A DNA stretch of 64,000 nt from CAWHMS01 sp963830495 (GTDB lineage Bacteria; Actinomycetota; Actinomycetes; Propionibacteriales; Nocardioidaceae): assembly GCA_963830495.1 (NCBI GenBank), contig CAWHMS010000001.1, positions 124,001-188,000 of the forward strand, read 5' to 3'. Under the pieces are notes generated by a model that had not been told where the DNA came from, searched no databases, and saw only the letters and a program-made list of their open reading frames with translations. Below, one piece after another: positions 7,337 to 14,884 of this stretch; the first letter of the stretch is position 1, and each line of letters begins with the position of its first letter. The translations under genes were made by a program, and so were the position numbers.

Positions 7337-10300
7337 ATGGATCCCTTCGTCCACCTGCACGTGGCATCCGGCTACTCGCTGAAGTACGGCGCCTCGCACC
7401 CACACCGGCTCGTCGCCCGGGCCGTCGAGGCGGGGATGGACACGGTGGCGCTCACCGACCGCGACGGCGTCTACGGAGCGGTGCGCTTTGCCAAGGCCTG
7501 CCTGAGCGCCGGTGTTCGCCCGGTGCTCGGCGTCGACCTGGCGATCGAGCCGTCGGGGCTGCTCGGTGATCGGGCTCCGACCGATCCGGGGTGGTCCCGG
7601 CCACCCGCCGGGGCAGCGGACAGGGGGGCTCGACCACCGGCAGGGTCGGTGCCGCTGCCGGGCCGGGCCCGGCCCTCGGGCAGCAGCGACGCCACCAGGG
7701 CCGGTGTCTCGCGGTCGTCTCCGGCCCGGGGCGGCGCCTACCGGGAGCCCGCGCTGCCGCGCATCACCGTGCTGGCCGGGAGCCGAGCCGGCTGGGCGGC
7801 GTTGTGCCGGCTCGTCTCGGCCACCCACCTCCGTGGCGAACGTGGCACACCGGTCACCACCCGCGCGCTGGTCGCCGACCATCTGGCCGGCCTCGACTCC
7901 GGCCACGACGCTGTCGTGCTGCTGGGGCCGGGCTCCGAGCTCGGCTGGGCGGCGACTCGGCGGCGCGACGACCTGGCGCGCGAGGTGATGCGCGGCTGGC
8001 GTGGGGTGATCGACCCGCTCTGCCTCGTCGTCGAGGTCGTCTCGCACCGGGTGCCCGGTCACGGCCCGCACTCCAGCAGCCATGCCGCCCGGATGGCCGG
8101 GGTCGCCGCTTCGCTCGACCTGCAGACGGTTCTCACCAACGCCGTTCGCTATGCCGACCGCACCGACGCTCCTGCCGCCGACATCCTCGACTCCGTCCGG
8201 CGGCTGGTGCCGCTCGACCCGCGGCACGTCGACCGGGTCAACGCCGAGGGCTTCCTCAAGTCCGGCAAGGAGATGGCCGATGTCGCCGACGAGATCTGCC
8301 GGCTCGCCGGCCTCGACACCCGGGCAGCCGAACGGCTGCTCGCCCGCACCCGCGCCGTCGCCGATCGCTGTGCCCTCGATCCGCGCGGCGACCTCGGTCT
8401 CGGTGAGGTGCACTTCCCCGAGCTCGAGGTCATCGCCCCCGGTCGGAGCAGTGCCGACGCGGTGCTGCGCGGGCGGTGTGAGGCCGGCCTCGGTCGGCGG
8501 TACGCGCCCGATCAGCTGACCGCCTGCCGTCGCCGACTCGACGATGAGCTCGACGTCATCGGCCGACTCGGCTACGCGTCGTACTTCCTCACCGTCGCCG
8601 ACGTCACCGACCTGATCCGCGCGATGGAGGTGCGGGTGGCGGCCCGCGGGTCCGGGGCGGGCAGCCTGGTCAACTACCTGCTCGGTGTCTCCGGCGTCGA
8701 CCCGATCCGCTACGGCCTGCTGATGGAGCGTTTCCTGTCCCCGCTGCGGCAGGCGCTGCCCGACATCGACGTCGACGTCGAGTCCGCCCGCCGTACCGAG
8801 GTCTACGAGCGCATCCTCCAGCGCTACACCGGCGAGCGCTGCGCCTGCGTCTCGATGATGGACACCTACCGGGTGCGGCACGCGATCCGCGACGTCGGCG
8901 CGGCGCTCGGCATGCCGGGGGGCGAGGTCGACGCGATCGCGAAGGCGTTTCCGCACATCCGGGCCCGGGATGCGCGTACGGCGTTGCGCGAGCTGCCCGA
9001 GCTGCGCGCCTCCGGGCTGGGCGAGGAGCGGCTCGACGTGCTGTTCGGACTGGTCGAGCGGCTCGACGGGCTGCCTCGCCACATCGCGGTGCACCCCTGC
9101 GGCGTGCTGCTCTCCGACACCACCCTGCTCGACCGCACCCCGGTCGAGGCGAGCTATCTGGGCTTCCCGATGAGCCAGTTCGACAAGGACGACGTCGAGG
9201 ACCTCGGGCTGCTCAAGCTCGACGTCCTCGGCATCCGGATGCAGTCGGCGATGGCGCATGCCGCCGACGAGATCCGGCGCGTCGACGGGGTCGAGGTCGA
9301 CGTCGATGACGAGTCCCAGGTGCCACGTGACGACCCGGCGACGTACGCGCTGATCCAGAGCACCAAGACGCTGGGCTGCTTCCAGATCGAGTCACCGGGG
9401 CAGCGGGAGCTGGTCGGCAAGTTTGCGCCCGAGACCTTCGACGACATCATCATCGACATCTCGCTGTTCCGACCCGGGCCGGTCAAGAGCGACATGGTGG
9501 TGCCCTTCCTGCGGGCGCGGCAGGGCTGGTCGATGCCGGAGTTCATCCACGACGACCTGCGGCCGGTGCTCGGCCAGACGGGGGGAGTGGTGGTGTTCCA
9601 CGAGCAGGTGATCGAGATGATCGCGCTGCTCACCGGGTGCACGCTGGCCGAGGCCGACGAGGCACGGCGGGCGCTCGGCGACCGCGACGGGCAGCGGCAG
9701 ACCAAGCTGTGGTTCTTTCCCCGGGCGCTGGGGTTGGGCTACTCGCGCTTGGTCGTCCAGCGATGCTGGGAGGTGCTCGAGGCGTTCGCGTCGTTCGGCT
9801 TCTGCAAAGCGCATGCGGCCGCCTTCGCACTGCCGACCTTCCAGTCCGCGTGGCTCAAGGCTCATCATCCGGCGGCGTTCCTCGCCGGGGTTCTCACCCA
9901 TGACCCGGGCATGTACCCCAAGCGGCTGATCCTCGACGACGCGCGTCAATTCGGCATCGAGGTGCTGCCACTCGACGTCAACGCCTCCGACAAGGTCTAC
10001 CGGGTCGAGCGCCTCGCCGCTAGCGCTCACTTCCCCCGGGATTGCGGGAAGAGTGCGCGCTCAGCGCGGGAAGAGCGTGCCCTCTCCCCGCAATTCGCTG
10101 GGCAGTCAGCTGGGCAGTCGGGGATGGGGTACGGGATCAGGCTGTCGCTGCAGGACGTCAAGGGGATCAGTGACGCGGAGGTCGCCCGCATCACGGCGGC
10201 CCGGCCGTTCCACTCGCTGAGCGACCTGTGGCAACGGGCCCGGGTCTCCCGGCCGACCGCCGAACGACTGGTGCTGGCCGGCGGGCTGGACTCGATCTAC

Positions 10301-10837
10301 GGCATCGGCTCGCCGGTGGCGATCCGTCCCCGGGGCCGGGTCACCCGGCGCGATCTGCTGCTCCAGGTGGCCGAGCTCGACCGGTGGACCCGGGCCACCG
10401 ACCGCGCGGTCCGCGCTGCGTCGTCGAGCAGGGCGGTGTCCGCCCGCCGGGTCGCAGCCGCCACCGCCGAGCCGGCACCTGGGCACAGCGGCTTCGGGCA
10501 CAGCCTCGCTTTTCGGGCACAGCGGCGGCACCAGGCGTGGCGATCCGGATCGGGAAGCCTGGGAGGCGGATCGACGTGGAGCCCGCAGCCACCCGGCCGG
10601 ACTGCGCACCGACCCGGGAGCCGAGCACGTGCCGGCGAGCTGGGATCCTCGTCATCTCGCCGCCGCCCAGTCGCAGGCGCCGCGCGAGATCGAGCCGGAA
10701 GCGGTGCAGCTCGCCCTCGATCTCGACGACGCACCCGCGCTCACCGAGGCGTCCGGGCTGCCGGAGATGTCGGCGGGGGAACGGGTCCGGGCCGAGCTGG
10801 AGATCCTGGGGCTCGACGTGAGCAGTCACGTCGTTGA
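7337..10837 (+). CDS. dnaE2: Error-prone DNA polymerase DnaE2, polymerase core; frame lost near 10.5 kb
   Basis: C-family translesion polymerase. The PHP domain begins PFVHLHVASGYS (residues 3-14); the palm has PDIDVDVE (about 475-482) with the catalytic Asp residues. Fingers, VGKFAPETFDDI, the F-x-x-FGFCKAHAAAFA segment and the HhH region follow, down to SDLWQRARVSRPTAERL. ATG 7337 is preferred over 7322 because GGAGG sits 8 nt upstream. Two segments look extra relative to the family: about residues 71-135 and 895-930, each containing a palindrome. After about residue 1045 the frame becomes an Arg/Gly/Ser-rich nonsense tail, while the true C-terminus continues in the +1 frame. It is under the upstream LexA box. 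Confidence 0.9.
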   Translation: MDPFVHLHVASGYSLKYGASHPHRLVARAVEAGMDTVALTDRDGVYGAVRFAKACLSAGVRPVLGVDLAIEPSGLLGDRAPTDPGWSRPPAGAADRGARPPAGSVPLPGRARPSGSSDATRAGVSRSSPARGGAYREPALPRITVLAGSRAGWAALCRLVSATHLRGERGTPVTTRALVADHLAGLDSGHDAVVLLGPGSELGWAATRRRDDLAREVMRGWRGVIDPLCLVVEVVSHRVPGHGPHSSSHAARMAGVAASLDLQTVLTNAVRYADRTDAPAADILDSVRRLVPLDPRHVDRVNAEGFLKSGKEMADVADEICRLAGLDTRAAERLLARTRAVADRCALDPRGDLGLGEVHFPELEVIAPGRSSADAVLRGRCEAGLGRRYAPDQLTACRRRLDDELDVIGRLGYASYFLTVADVTDLIRAMEVRVAARGSGAGSLVNYLLGVSGVDPIRYGLLMERFLSPLRQALPDIDVDVESARRTEVYERILQRYTGERCACVSMMDTYRVRHAIRDVGAALGMPGGEVDAIAKAFPHIRARDARTALRELPELRASGLGEERLDVLFGLVERLDGLPRHIAVHPCGVLLSDTTLLDRTPVEASYLGFPMSQFDKDDVEDLGLLKLDVLGIRMQSAMAHAADEIRRVDGVEVDVDDESQVPRDDPATYALIQSTKTLGCFQIESPGQRELVGKFAPETFDDIIIDISLFRPGPVKSDMVVPFLRARQGWSMPEFIHDDLRPVLGQTGGVVVFHEQVIEMIALLTGCTLAEADEARRALGDRDGQRQTKLWFFPRALGLGYSRLVVQRCWEVLEAFASFGFCKAHAAAFALPTFQSAWLKAHHPAAFLAGVLTHDPGMYPKRLILDDARQFGIEVLPLDVNASDKVYRVERLAASAHFPRDCGKSARSAREERALSPQFAGQSAGQSGMGYGIRLSLQDVKGISDAEVARITAARPFHSLSDLWQRARVSRPTAERLVLAGGLDSIYGIGSPVAIRPRGRVTRRDLLLQVAELDRWTRATDRAVRAASSSRAVSARRVAAATAEPAPGHSGFGHSLAFRAQRRHQAWRSGSGSLGGGSTWSPQPPGRTAHRPGSRARAGELGSSSSRRRPVAGAARDRAGSGAARPRSRRRTRAHRGVRAAGDVGGGTGPGRAGDPGARREQSRR
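7654..7684. repeat. Imperfect palindrome inside the extra PHP-domain segment of dnaE2
   Basis: GCTGCCGGGCCGGG (7654-7667) pairs with 7668-7684 with a three-base bulge on the right arm. It lies in the part of dnaE2 coding for residues about 106-116, inside a Pro/Arg/Gly/Ser-rich stretch unlike the flanking conserved sequence. Confidence 0.5.
10041..10094. repeat. Palindromic element inside dnaE2 reading frame
   Basis: Left arm 10041-10062 and right arm 10073-10094 match in 19 of 22 positions (ATTGCGGG at the outer end), with a 10-base loop. Related half-copies of the GGGAAGAG motif lie at 10047 and 10068. It encodes part of an additional loop after the conserved LDVNASDKVYRVER and before YGIRLSLQDVKGIS. 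Confidence 0.7.
10481..10526. repeat. 12-bp direct repeats flanking an apparent 34-bp frameshifting duplication in dnaE2
   Basis: GGGCACAGCGGC occurs at 10481-10492 and again at 10515-10526, offset 34 bp. A third partial copy (CGGGCACAGC) lies between them. In the upstream frame the first copy encodes GHSG, and in the downstream frame the second copy encodes the same GHSG. Removing one 34-bp unit joins the two dnaE2 frames exactly. Confidence 0.75.
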
Positions 10838-11510
10838 CTTCTACGGACCGATGCTCACCTCGCTCGGTGTCACCTGGTCGCGCGACCTGCTCCATCGCCG
10901 CAGTCGGTCCGAGCTCCTGGTCGCCGGGGTCAAGGTCGCCACCCAGACGCCACCGATCAGGTCCGGTCGCCGGGTTGTCTTCCTCACGCTCGACGATGGC
11001 ACCGGGCCGGTCGATGCGACGTTCTTCGAAGACGCCCAGGGCCCCTATGCCGCCACGTTGTTCCACTCCTGGCTGCTGGTGGTGCGTGGCGAGCTGCGCC
11101 GTACCGGCCCCAAGGGTGTCTCGTTGCGTGCCACCGGCTGCTGGGAGCTGCCGGCGCTGTACGACGTCTGGCGGGCCAGGGGTCCCGACGCCGTCCGCGA
11201 GACGATGGCCGAGCTGCCGCTCGGCTTCGGTGCGGTCACCGGTGCTGACGACTCGGTGCAGGGGGCTGCCGAGAGTCGGTCCACCCGACCGGTCATGGCC
11301 AGCCCTCCCGCCTTCGACCGGGCGTTCGCCGACGAAGGCGACGAGTCCGCAGAGCCCGGCCCGACCGCCGGCGGGATGGGTCGCCGTCGGGTGCTGGTGC
11401 ATCCCAGCGGGTTCAAGCAGTCGCCGTACGCGGACATCAAGCCGGCCGGCGAGAGCACCAAGTCGGTGCCACGCAAGCTCTGGCACCGCAGTCCGGGCAG
11501 CTCGGGATGA
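10629..11510 (+). CDS. dnaE2: DnaE2 C-terminal segment (OB-fold region) in the shifted frame
   Basis: 293 residues from GTG 10629, in the +1 frame relative to the polymerase core. The sequence is the normal DnaE2 C-terminus: VQLALDLDD, then GLPEMSAGERVRAELEILGLDVSSHVVDFY, an OB-fold core (VFLTLDDGTGPVDATFF), and VLVHPSGFKQSPYADIKPAGES near the end. In an intact gene this would follow the HhH region through a linker. It could be made separately by internal initiation or ribosome slippage, but no strong ribosome site is seen at 10629. Most simply this is the 3' half of a frameshifted gene. Confidence 0.75.
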   Translation: MPASWDPRHLAAAQSQAPREIEPEAVQLALDLDDAPALTEASGLPEMSAGERVRAELEILGLDVSSHVVDFYGPMLTSLGVTWSRDLLHRRSRSELLVAGVKVATQTPPIRSGRRVVFLTLDDGTGPVDATFFEDAQGPYAATLFHSWLLVVRGELRRTGPKGVSLRATGCWELPALYDVWRARGPDAVRETMAELPLGFGAVTGADDSVQGAAESRSTRPVMASPPAFDRAFADEGDESAEPGPTAGGMGRRRVLVHPSGFKQSPYADIKPAGESTKSVPRKLWHRSPGSSG

Positions 11511-11590
11511 GGGCGTGCGGGTGCTCGGGCTGGAGTCGGGGTCTCGGGCTGGGGCGGGGTCAGGGTCCGGGGAAGGGGTCGGATCCGGGT

Positions 11591-11634
11591 CTGGGGAATA
11601 TCACCGGTGCCCCGACCCAGGCGATGTTCCCCAG
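11591..11634. terminator. Stem-loop downstream of dnaE2
   Basis: CTGGGGAATATC (11591-11602) pairs with GATGTTCCCCAG (11623-11634), 12 bp with one G-T pair and a 20-base loop. It lies 80 bp past the end of the dnaE2 C-terminal frame. There is no T tract, so it is a possible terminator or RNA hairpin only. Confidence 0.4.
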
Positions 11635-11648
11635 ATCGCCGGGGTCGA

Positions 11649-11731
11649 CACGGGGCTCGACCAGCAGGTCACCGGGGTCAACACGGGGCTGCGCATCGGG
11701 GTCGGCACTGGGCCTGGCACGGGGCTCGACC
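11649..11731. repeat. Short direct repeats upstream of the methyltransferase gene
   Basis: CACGGGGCT occurs at 11649, 11682 and 11718. The first and last copies extend to CACGGGGCTCGACC (14 bp). Spacings are 33 and 36 bp. The sequence is G-rich and repetitive, and no gene is evident between 11511 and 11796. Confidence 0.5.
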
Positions 11732-11796
11732 GGCGCTGGGCATGTCCTAGGGTTGGAGCACTGTCGGAGGTCGGAGCCCAGACGAGGAGGCCATCT

Positions 11797-12546
11797 GTGG
11801 TGGAGCGCGGGCGTAGCGCCATCCGCACCGCTGTCGCCTGGGACGCCTTGTCGTCCGCCCTCGCGGCCCGGGCTGCTGCCAGCCACGGCCGAACGCTTCA
11901 GGTGGTCGACCTCGGTGGTGGCACCGGTGGCCTGGCGGTCCGGGTGGCAGAGCTCGGCCACCACGTCGTGGTCGTCGACCCCAGTCCCGATGCACTCGCG
12001 TCGCTCGAACGGCGGGCGGCCGAAGCCGGGGTCACCAATGCCGTGCGCGGTGTGCTCGGCGATGCGGACACCCTGCTCGACGTGGTCGGCGCCGATGCTG
12101 CCGACGCCGTCACCTGCCACGGGGTGCTCGAGGTGGTCGACGCACCCGATCAGGCGCTACGCGCCGTCGCCGAGGTACTGCGCACCGACGGGTGCCTCAG
12201 TCTGCTGGCCGCCCAGCGCTCCGGCGCCGTGCTCGGTCGGGCTCTGGCCGGCCATCTGGCCGACGCCCAGGCGATCCTCGACGACCCCGACGGTCGGTGG
12301 GGAGCCACCGACCCGGTGCCCCGTCGTTTCAGCCGGCAGCAGCTGGAGGAGCTGCTCACCGGAGCCGGCTTCACCATCACCGAGACCCGCGGGGTGCGCA
12401 CCTTCGCCGACCACCTCAGCAGCGCCGTGGTCGACGGCGAGCCTGGTGCCGCCGAGGAGCTCGGCCATCTCGAGGTGGCGGTCGCGACCCATCCCGACTT
12501 CATGGCGGTCGCGACCCAGCTGCACCTGCTCGCCGTACCCCGCTGA
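11797..12546 (+). CDS. Class I SAM-dependent methyltransferase
   Basis: 249 residues. GTG 11797 has GAGGAGG 6 nt upstream, a strong ribosome site that overrides the longer open frame. VVDLGGGTGGLAVRVAELG (about 33-51) is motif I that binds S-adenosylmethionine. VVVVDPSPDALASLE holds the acidic ribose-binding Asp, and DAVTCHGVLEVVDAPDQALR is the motif IV/post-IV region. The substrate is unknown. It sits between dnaE2 and dinB, but its own repeat-rich leader suggests it need not be part of the SOS transcript. Confidence 0.88.
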   Translation: MVERGRSAIRTAVAWDALSSALAARAAASHGRTLQVVDLGGGTGGLAVRVAELGHHVVVVDPSPDALASLERRAAEAGVTNAVRGVLGDADTLLDVVGADAADAVTCHGVLEVVDAPDQALRAVAEVLRTDGCLSLLAAQRSGAVLGRALAGHLADAQAILDDPDGRWGATDPVPRRFSRQQLEELLTGAGFTITETRGVRTFADHLSSAVVDGEPGAAEELGHLEVAVATHPDFMAVATQLHLLAVPR

Positions 12547-12684
12547 CCCGGACCTCGCCGACCCGGACCCCAGGGCGCAGGCTCCCGAACCCCGGAGCCG
12601 CGCCGGGGCAGCTCGTTCGGGCCGAGCCGGCTGGCCGAGCGGAGCCACCCGCACCGCTCGCCCGGGACATGGGACGGTTCGCCG

Positions 12685-13881
12685 ATGAGGGACGACGGGT
12701 GCACGGTGCTGCACGTCGACATGGACGCGTTCTACGCCTCGGTGGCGATCCGGGACCATCCCGAGCTGCGGGGACTGCCCGTGGTCGTGGGTGGTGGCCA
12801 CCGGGGGGTGGTGCTGTCGGCCACCTACGAGGCACGTCAGTACGGCGTACGGTCCGCGATGCCGATGACCCGGGCTCGACGGATGTGCCCGACCGCCATC
12901 GTGGTGTCCCCGGACTTCGCCGACGTCGAGGCGGTGTCCTCGTCGGTGATGGAGATGTTTCGCAGCATCACCCCACTGGTCGAACCGCTCTCGATCGACG
13001 AGGCCTTCCTCGACGTGTCCGGGTCCTTGCGGCGCTTCGGGTCGCCAAGCGAGATCGGTGAGTACCTCCGGGTCCGCGTCCACGACGAGCAGCGGATCAC
13101 CTGCTCGGTCGGGGTGGCCCCGAGCGCCACCCTCGCGAAGATGGCGTCGCGGCGGGCCAAGCCCGACGGCCTGTACGTCGTCGCGGGCGACCAGGTCACC
13201 GGCTTCCTGCACCCGAGGGGGGTCGACGAGCTCTACGGCGTGGGCGACAAGACCGCCGAGCAGCTGCACCGACTCGGGATCCGCACCATCGGAGACCTTG
13301 CCCACACCCCGGTCGACGTGGTGCGCCGGGCACTCGGCCACACCTCGGGTGCACAACTACACGACCTGGCCTGGGGTGTCGACAGCCGCCGGGTCAGGCC
13401 GCGCCGGGGCCACGACGAACCCGACAAGAGCATGGGTCACCACGAGACGTTCGGTCGCGACACCGACGATCCCGTCGTCGTGCAGCGTGAGCTGCTGCGG
13501 CTGTCGGCCAAGGTCGCCGCCCGGCTGCGCGCCGCCGGCCTCTGTGGACGCACCGTCACGCTCACCGTTCGGTTCTCCGACTTCACTACCATCACCCGGA
13601 CCCGCACGTTGCGCGACAGCACCAACGTGACCGCGGAGATCTATGCCACCGCCGCCGACCTGTACGCCGCGCTTGGGCTGCAGCGGGCAAGGATCCGGCT
13701 GGTCGGCGTCCGGGTCGGGGGGGTGATCGATGTGACTCGTGCACCCCGGCAGCTGATGCTCGGACAGCGGCCGCACGGTTGGGAGGACGCCGAGAAGGCG
13801 GTGGACCGGGCCGTCCTCCGGTTCGGCAGCCAGGCCGTCGGACCGGCGACCCTGCTCAGTCCCAGCCGCCGTACACCGTGA
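12685..13881 (+). CDS. dinB: DNA polymerase IV (Y family)
   Basis: 398-residue translesion polymerase. The catalytic carboxylates are in VDMDAFYASV (D12) and PLSIDEAFLDVSG (D105, E106). YEARQYGVRSAMP is the fingers signature, CSVGVAPSATLAKMASRRAKPDGL the palm/thumb start, and DELYGVGDKTAEQL the HhH of the thumb. The little-finger domain runs from about 240 to 350. I see no clear beta-clamp-binding peptide at the C-terminus. No SOS box is visible immediately upstream. Its last 26 bp overlap the end of the convergent L,D-transpeptidase gene. Confidence 0.95.
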   Translation: MRDDGCTVLHVDMDAFYASVAIRDHPELRGLPVVVGGGHRGVVLSATYEARQYGVRSAMPMTRARRMCPTAIVVSPDFADVEAVSSSVMEMFRSITPLVEPLSIDEAFLDVSGSLRRFGSPSEIGEYLRVRVHDEQRITCSVGVAPSATLAKMASRRAKPDGLYVVAGDQVTGFLHPRGVDELYGVGDKTAEQLHRLGIRTIGDLAHTPVDVVRRALGHTSGAQLHDLAWGVDSRRVRPRRGHDEPDKSMGHHETFGRDTDDPVVVQRELLRLSAKVAARLRAAGLCGRTVTLTVRFSDFTTITRTRTLRDSTNVTAEIYATAADLYAALGLQRARIRLVGVRVGGVIDVTRAPRQLMLGQRPHGWEDAEKAVDRAVLRFGSQAVGPATLLSPSRRTP

Positions 13882-14644
13882 CCACGAGCCGCTTGTCGTG
13901 CGTCAGGCGCCACAGTTGGCGGGCGTCCTCGATGTAGAAGTTGACGCAGCCGTGGCTGTGGCCGACGAACGGGTTCATCATCAGGCCGGACCCGTGCAGC
14001 GCCTGCCCGCCGTCGAAGAACTGCGAGTACGGCATCGGGCTCCCGAACAGCCCCGACGTGTGGTCGATGTCCCGGTAGTAGACCCGGTTCGTGCCCAGCC
14101 GGGTGGGCGTGCTCGCGCCGCCACCTCGCACCAACCAGGCGTTGTGCAGCGTCCCGTTGTGCCACAGCGTGACCTGGTGAGCGGATCGGTCGTAGCACGC
14201 ATGCCAACCGTCGCGCTTGCAGATCCGCCGCACCGCACCGCGGCGGCGCGTCGTGTCGGGGATGAGGTGCTTCCAGGTCTTATGCGTGGCCACCCCGGAT
14301 GCCTTCAACCCCTCCCGTCGCTGGTACCGCTTCACCGCGACCCGGGTGCGCTTGGTGAACTTGGCGGTGATCCCCCCGCGGTAGGTGCCAGCCCAGCGCA
14401 GTCGGTACTGCAGCTCGGTCACGTGGTCGATGCTGCGGACCGAGGCATCCCGATCGCCACGGCGCACGGCCTCACGGGCGAACCTGTCCTTCATGCTGAA
14501 GCCGGGTCTGGCCGCCGACGTCGTTGCCGAGCTCGCGGCGACGGCCCCGCCCGCGGTCGAGGAGGGAGTGGCCTGGGCCGATTCCAGAGTGGAGAAGGTC
14601 ATCGCCATTCCGGCGATCCCGACGAGCACCCCGAGCTTCTTCAC
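13856..14644 (-). CDS. L,D-transpeptidase with peptidoglycan-binding-like domain
   Basis: 262-residue exported protein that would form 3-3 cross-links in peptidoglycan. GTG 14644 has AAGGAG 6 nt upstream and starts directly with a signal peptide (VKKLGVLVGIAGMAM, cleavage near SAQA). Residues about 60-130 resemble a PG-binding-1 helical repeat (LQYRLRWAGTYRGGI, FTKRTRVAVKRYQRREG). The YkuD domain ends in SHGCVNFY with catalytic Cys about 233 and its His two residues before. An RBS-proximal hairpin lies in the leader. Its stop lies inside the 3' end of dinB on the other strand. Confidence 0.92.
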   Translation of the reverse strand: MKKLGVLVGIAGMAMTFSTLESAQATPSSTAGGAVAASSATTSAARPGFSMKDRFAREAVRRGDRDASVRSIDHVTELQYRLRWAGTYRGGITAKFTKRTRVAVKRYQRREGLKASGVATHKTWKHLIPDTTRRRGAVRRICKRDGWHACYDRSAHQVTLWHNGTLHNAWLVRGGGASTPTRLGTNRVYYRDIDHTSGLFGSPMPYSQFFDGGQALHGSGLMMNPFVGHSHGCVNFYIEDARQLWRLTHDKRLVVTVYGGWD

Positions 14645-14649
14645 AGTGG

Positions 14650-14675
14650 CTCCTTCGTCAGCCCGAGGGCCGAAG
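14650..14675 (-). promoter_or_regulatory. Hairpin overlapping the L,D-transpeptidase ribosome site
   Basis: On the minus strand, CTTCG (14671-14675) can pair with CGAAG (14653-14657), and inside it GCCC with GGGC. The Shine-Dalgarno AAGGAG (14650-14655) shares its first bases with the right arm. It could lower initiation. I could not match it to a known riboswitch. Confidence 0.3.
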
Positions 14676-14760
14676 TTTCGTCTCCGATAGGTTTCCCGGG
14701 CTGGCGCTGCGACCGCCCTGGCCGACGGCATACTGGCAGACGTCCCCCGGATGTGCGGCA

Positions 14761-14775
14761 CCTGAGCTTCTCAGG
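14761..14775. other. Small perfect palindrome in the divergent L,D-transpeptidase/DUF3040 promoter region
   Basis: CCTGAG-CTT-CTCAGG, 6-bp arms around three bases, about 120 bp upstream of the transpeptidase start. Candidate operator for an unknown regulator. Confidence 0.3.
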
Positions 14776-14843
14776 TTCCTGTCCCTGTAGACGCGCACGA
14801 CGCGAATTTGGTTGCTCCGCTACCGTGCGATCGCTCACACGCC

Positions 14844-14849
14844 TAGACT
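14844..14849 (+). promoter_or_regulatory. -10 hexamer of the DUF3040 gene
   Basis: TAGACT 35 bp upstream of GTG 14885, leaving room for a normal leader with GGAGG. Confidence 0.45.
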
Positions 14850-14884
14850 TGGCGAAGACCACCCCTCGTCGGCTGGAGGACAAG

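Noticed and set aside
6647..9259. Open reading frame of 870 codons on the minus strand
   Set aside because: It is a shadow of DUF6504 and dnaE2: low-complexity His/Arg/Gly/Asp-rich peptide, no motifs, and the opposite strand carries clear family signatures.
10834..11796. N-terminal extension of the methyltransferase reading through from 10834
   Set aside because: The extension is antisensical Arg/Ser/Pro-rich sequence overlapping the DnaE2 C-terminus. GAGGAGG directly before GTG 11797 marks the real start.
14645..14780. Cyclic-di-AMP (ydaO-type) riboswitch in front of the L,D-transpeptidase
   Set aside because: Considered because such switches precede wall-remodelling genes, but the conserved GGGGGAACC and GGGGUGAAUC-type elements are not present in the leader.
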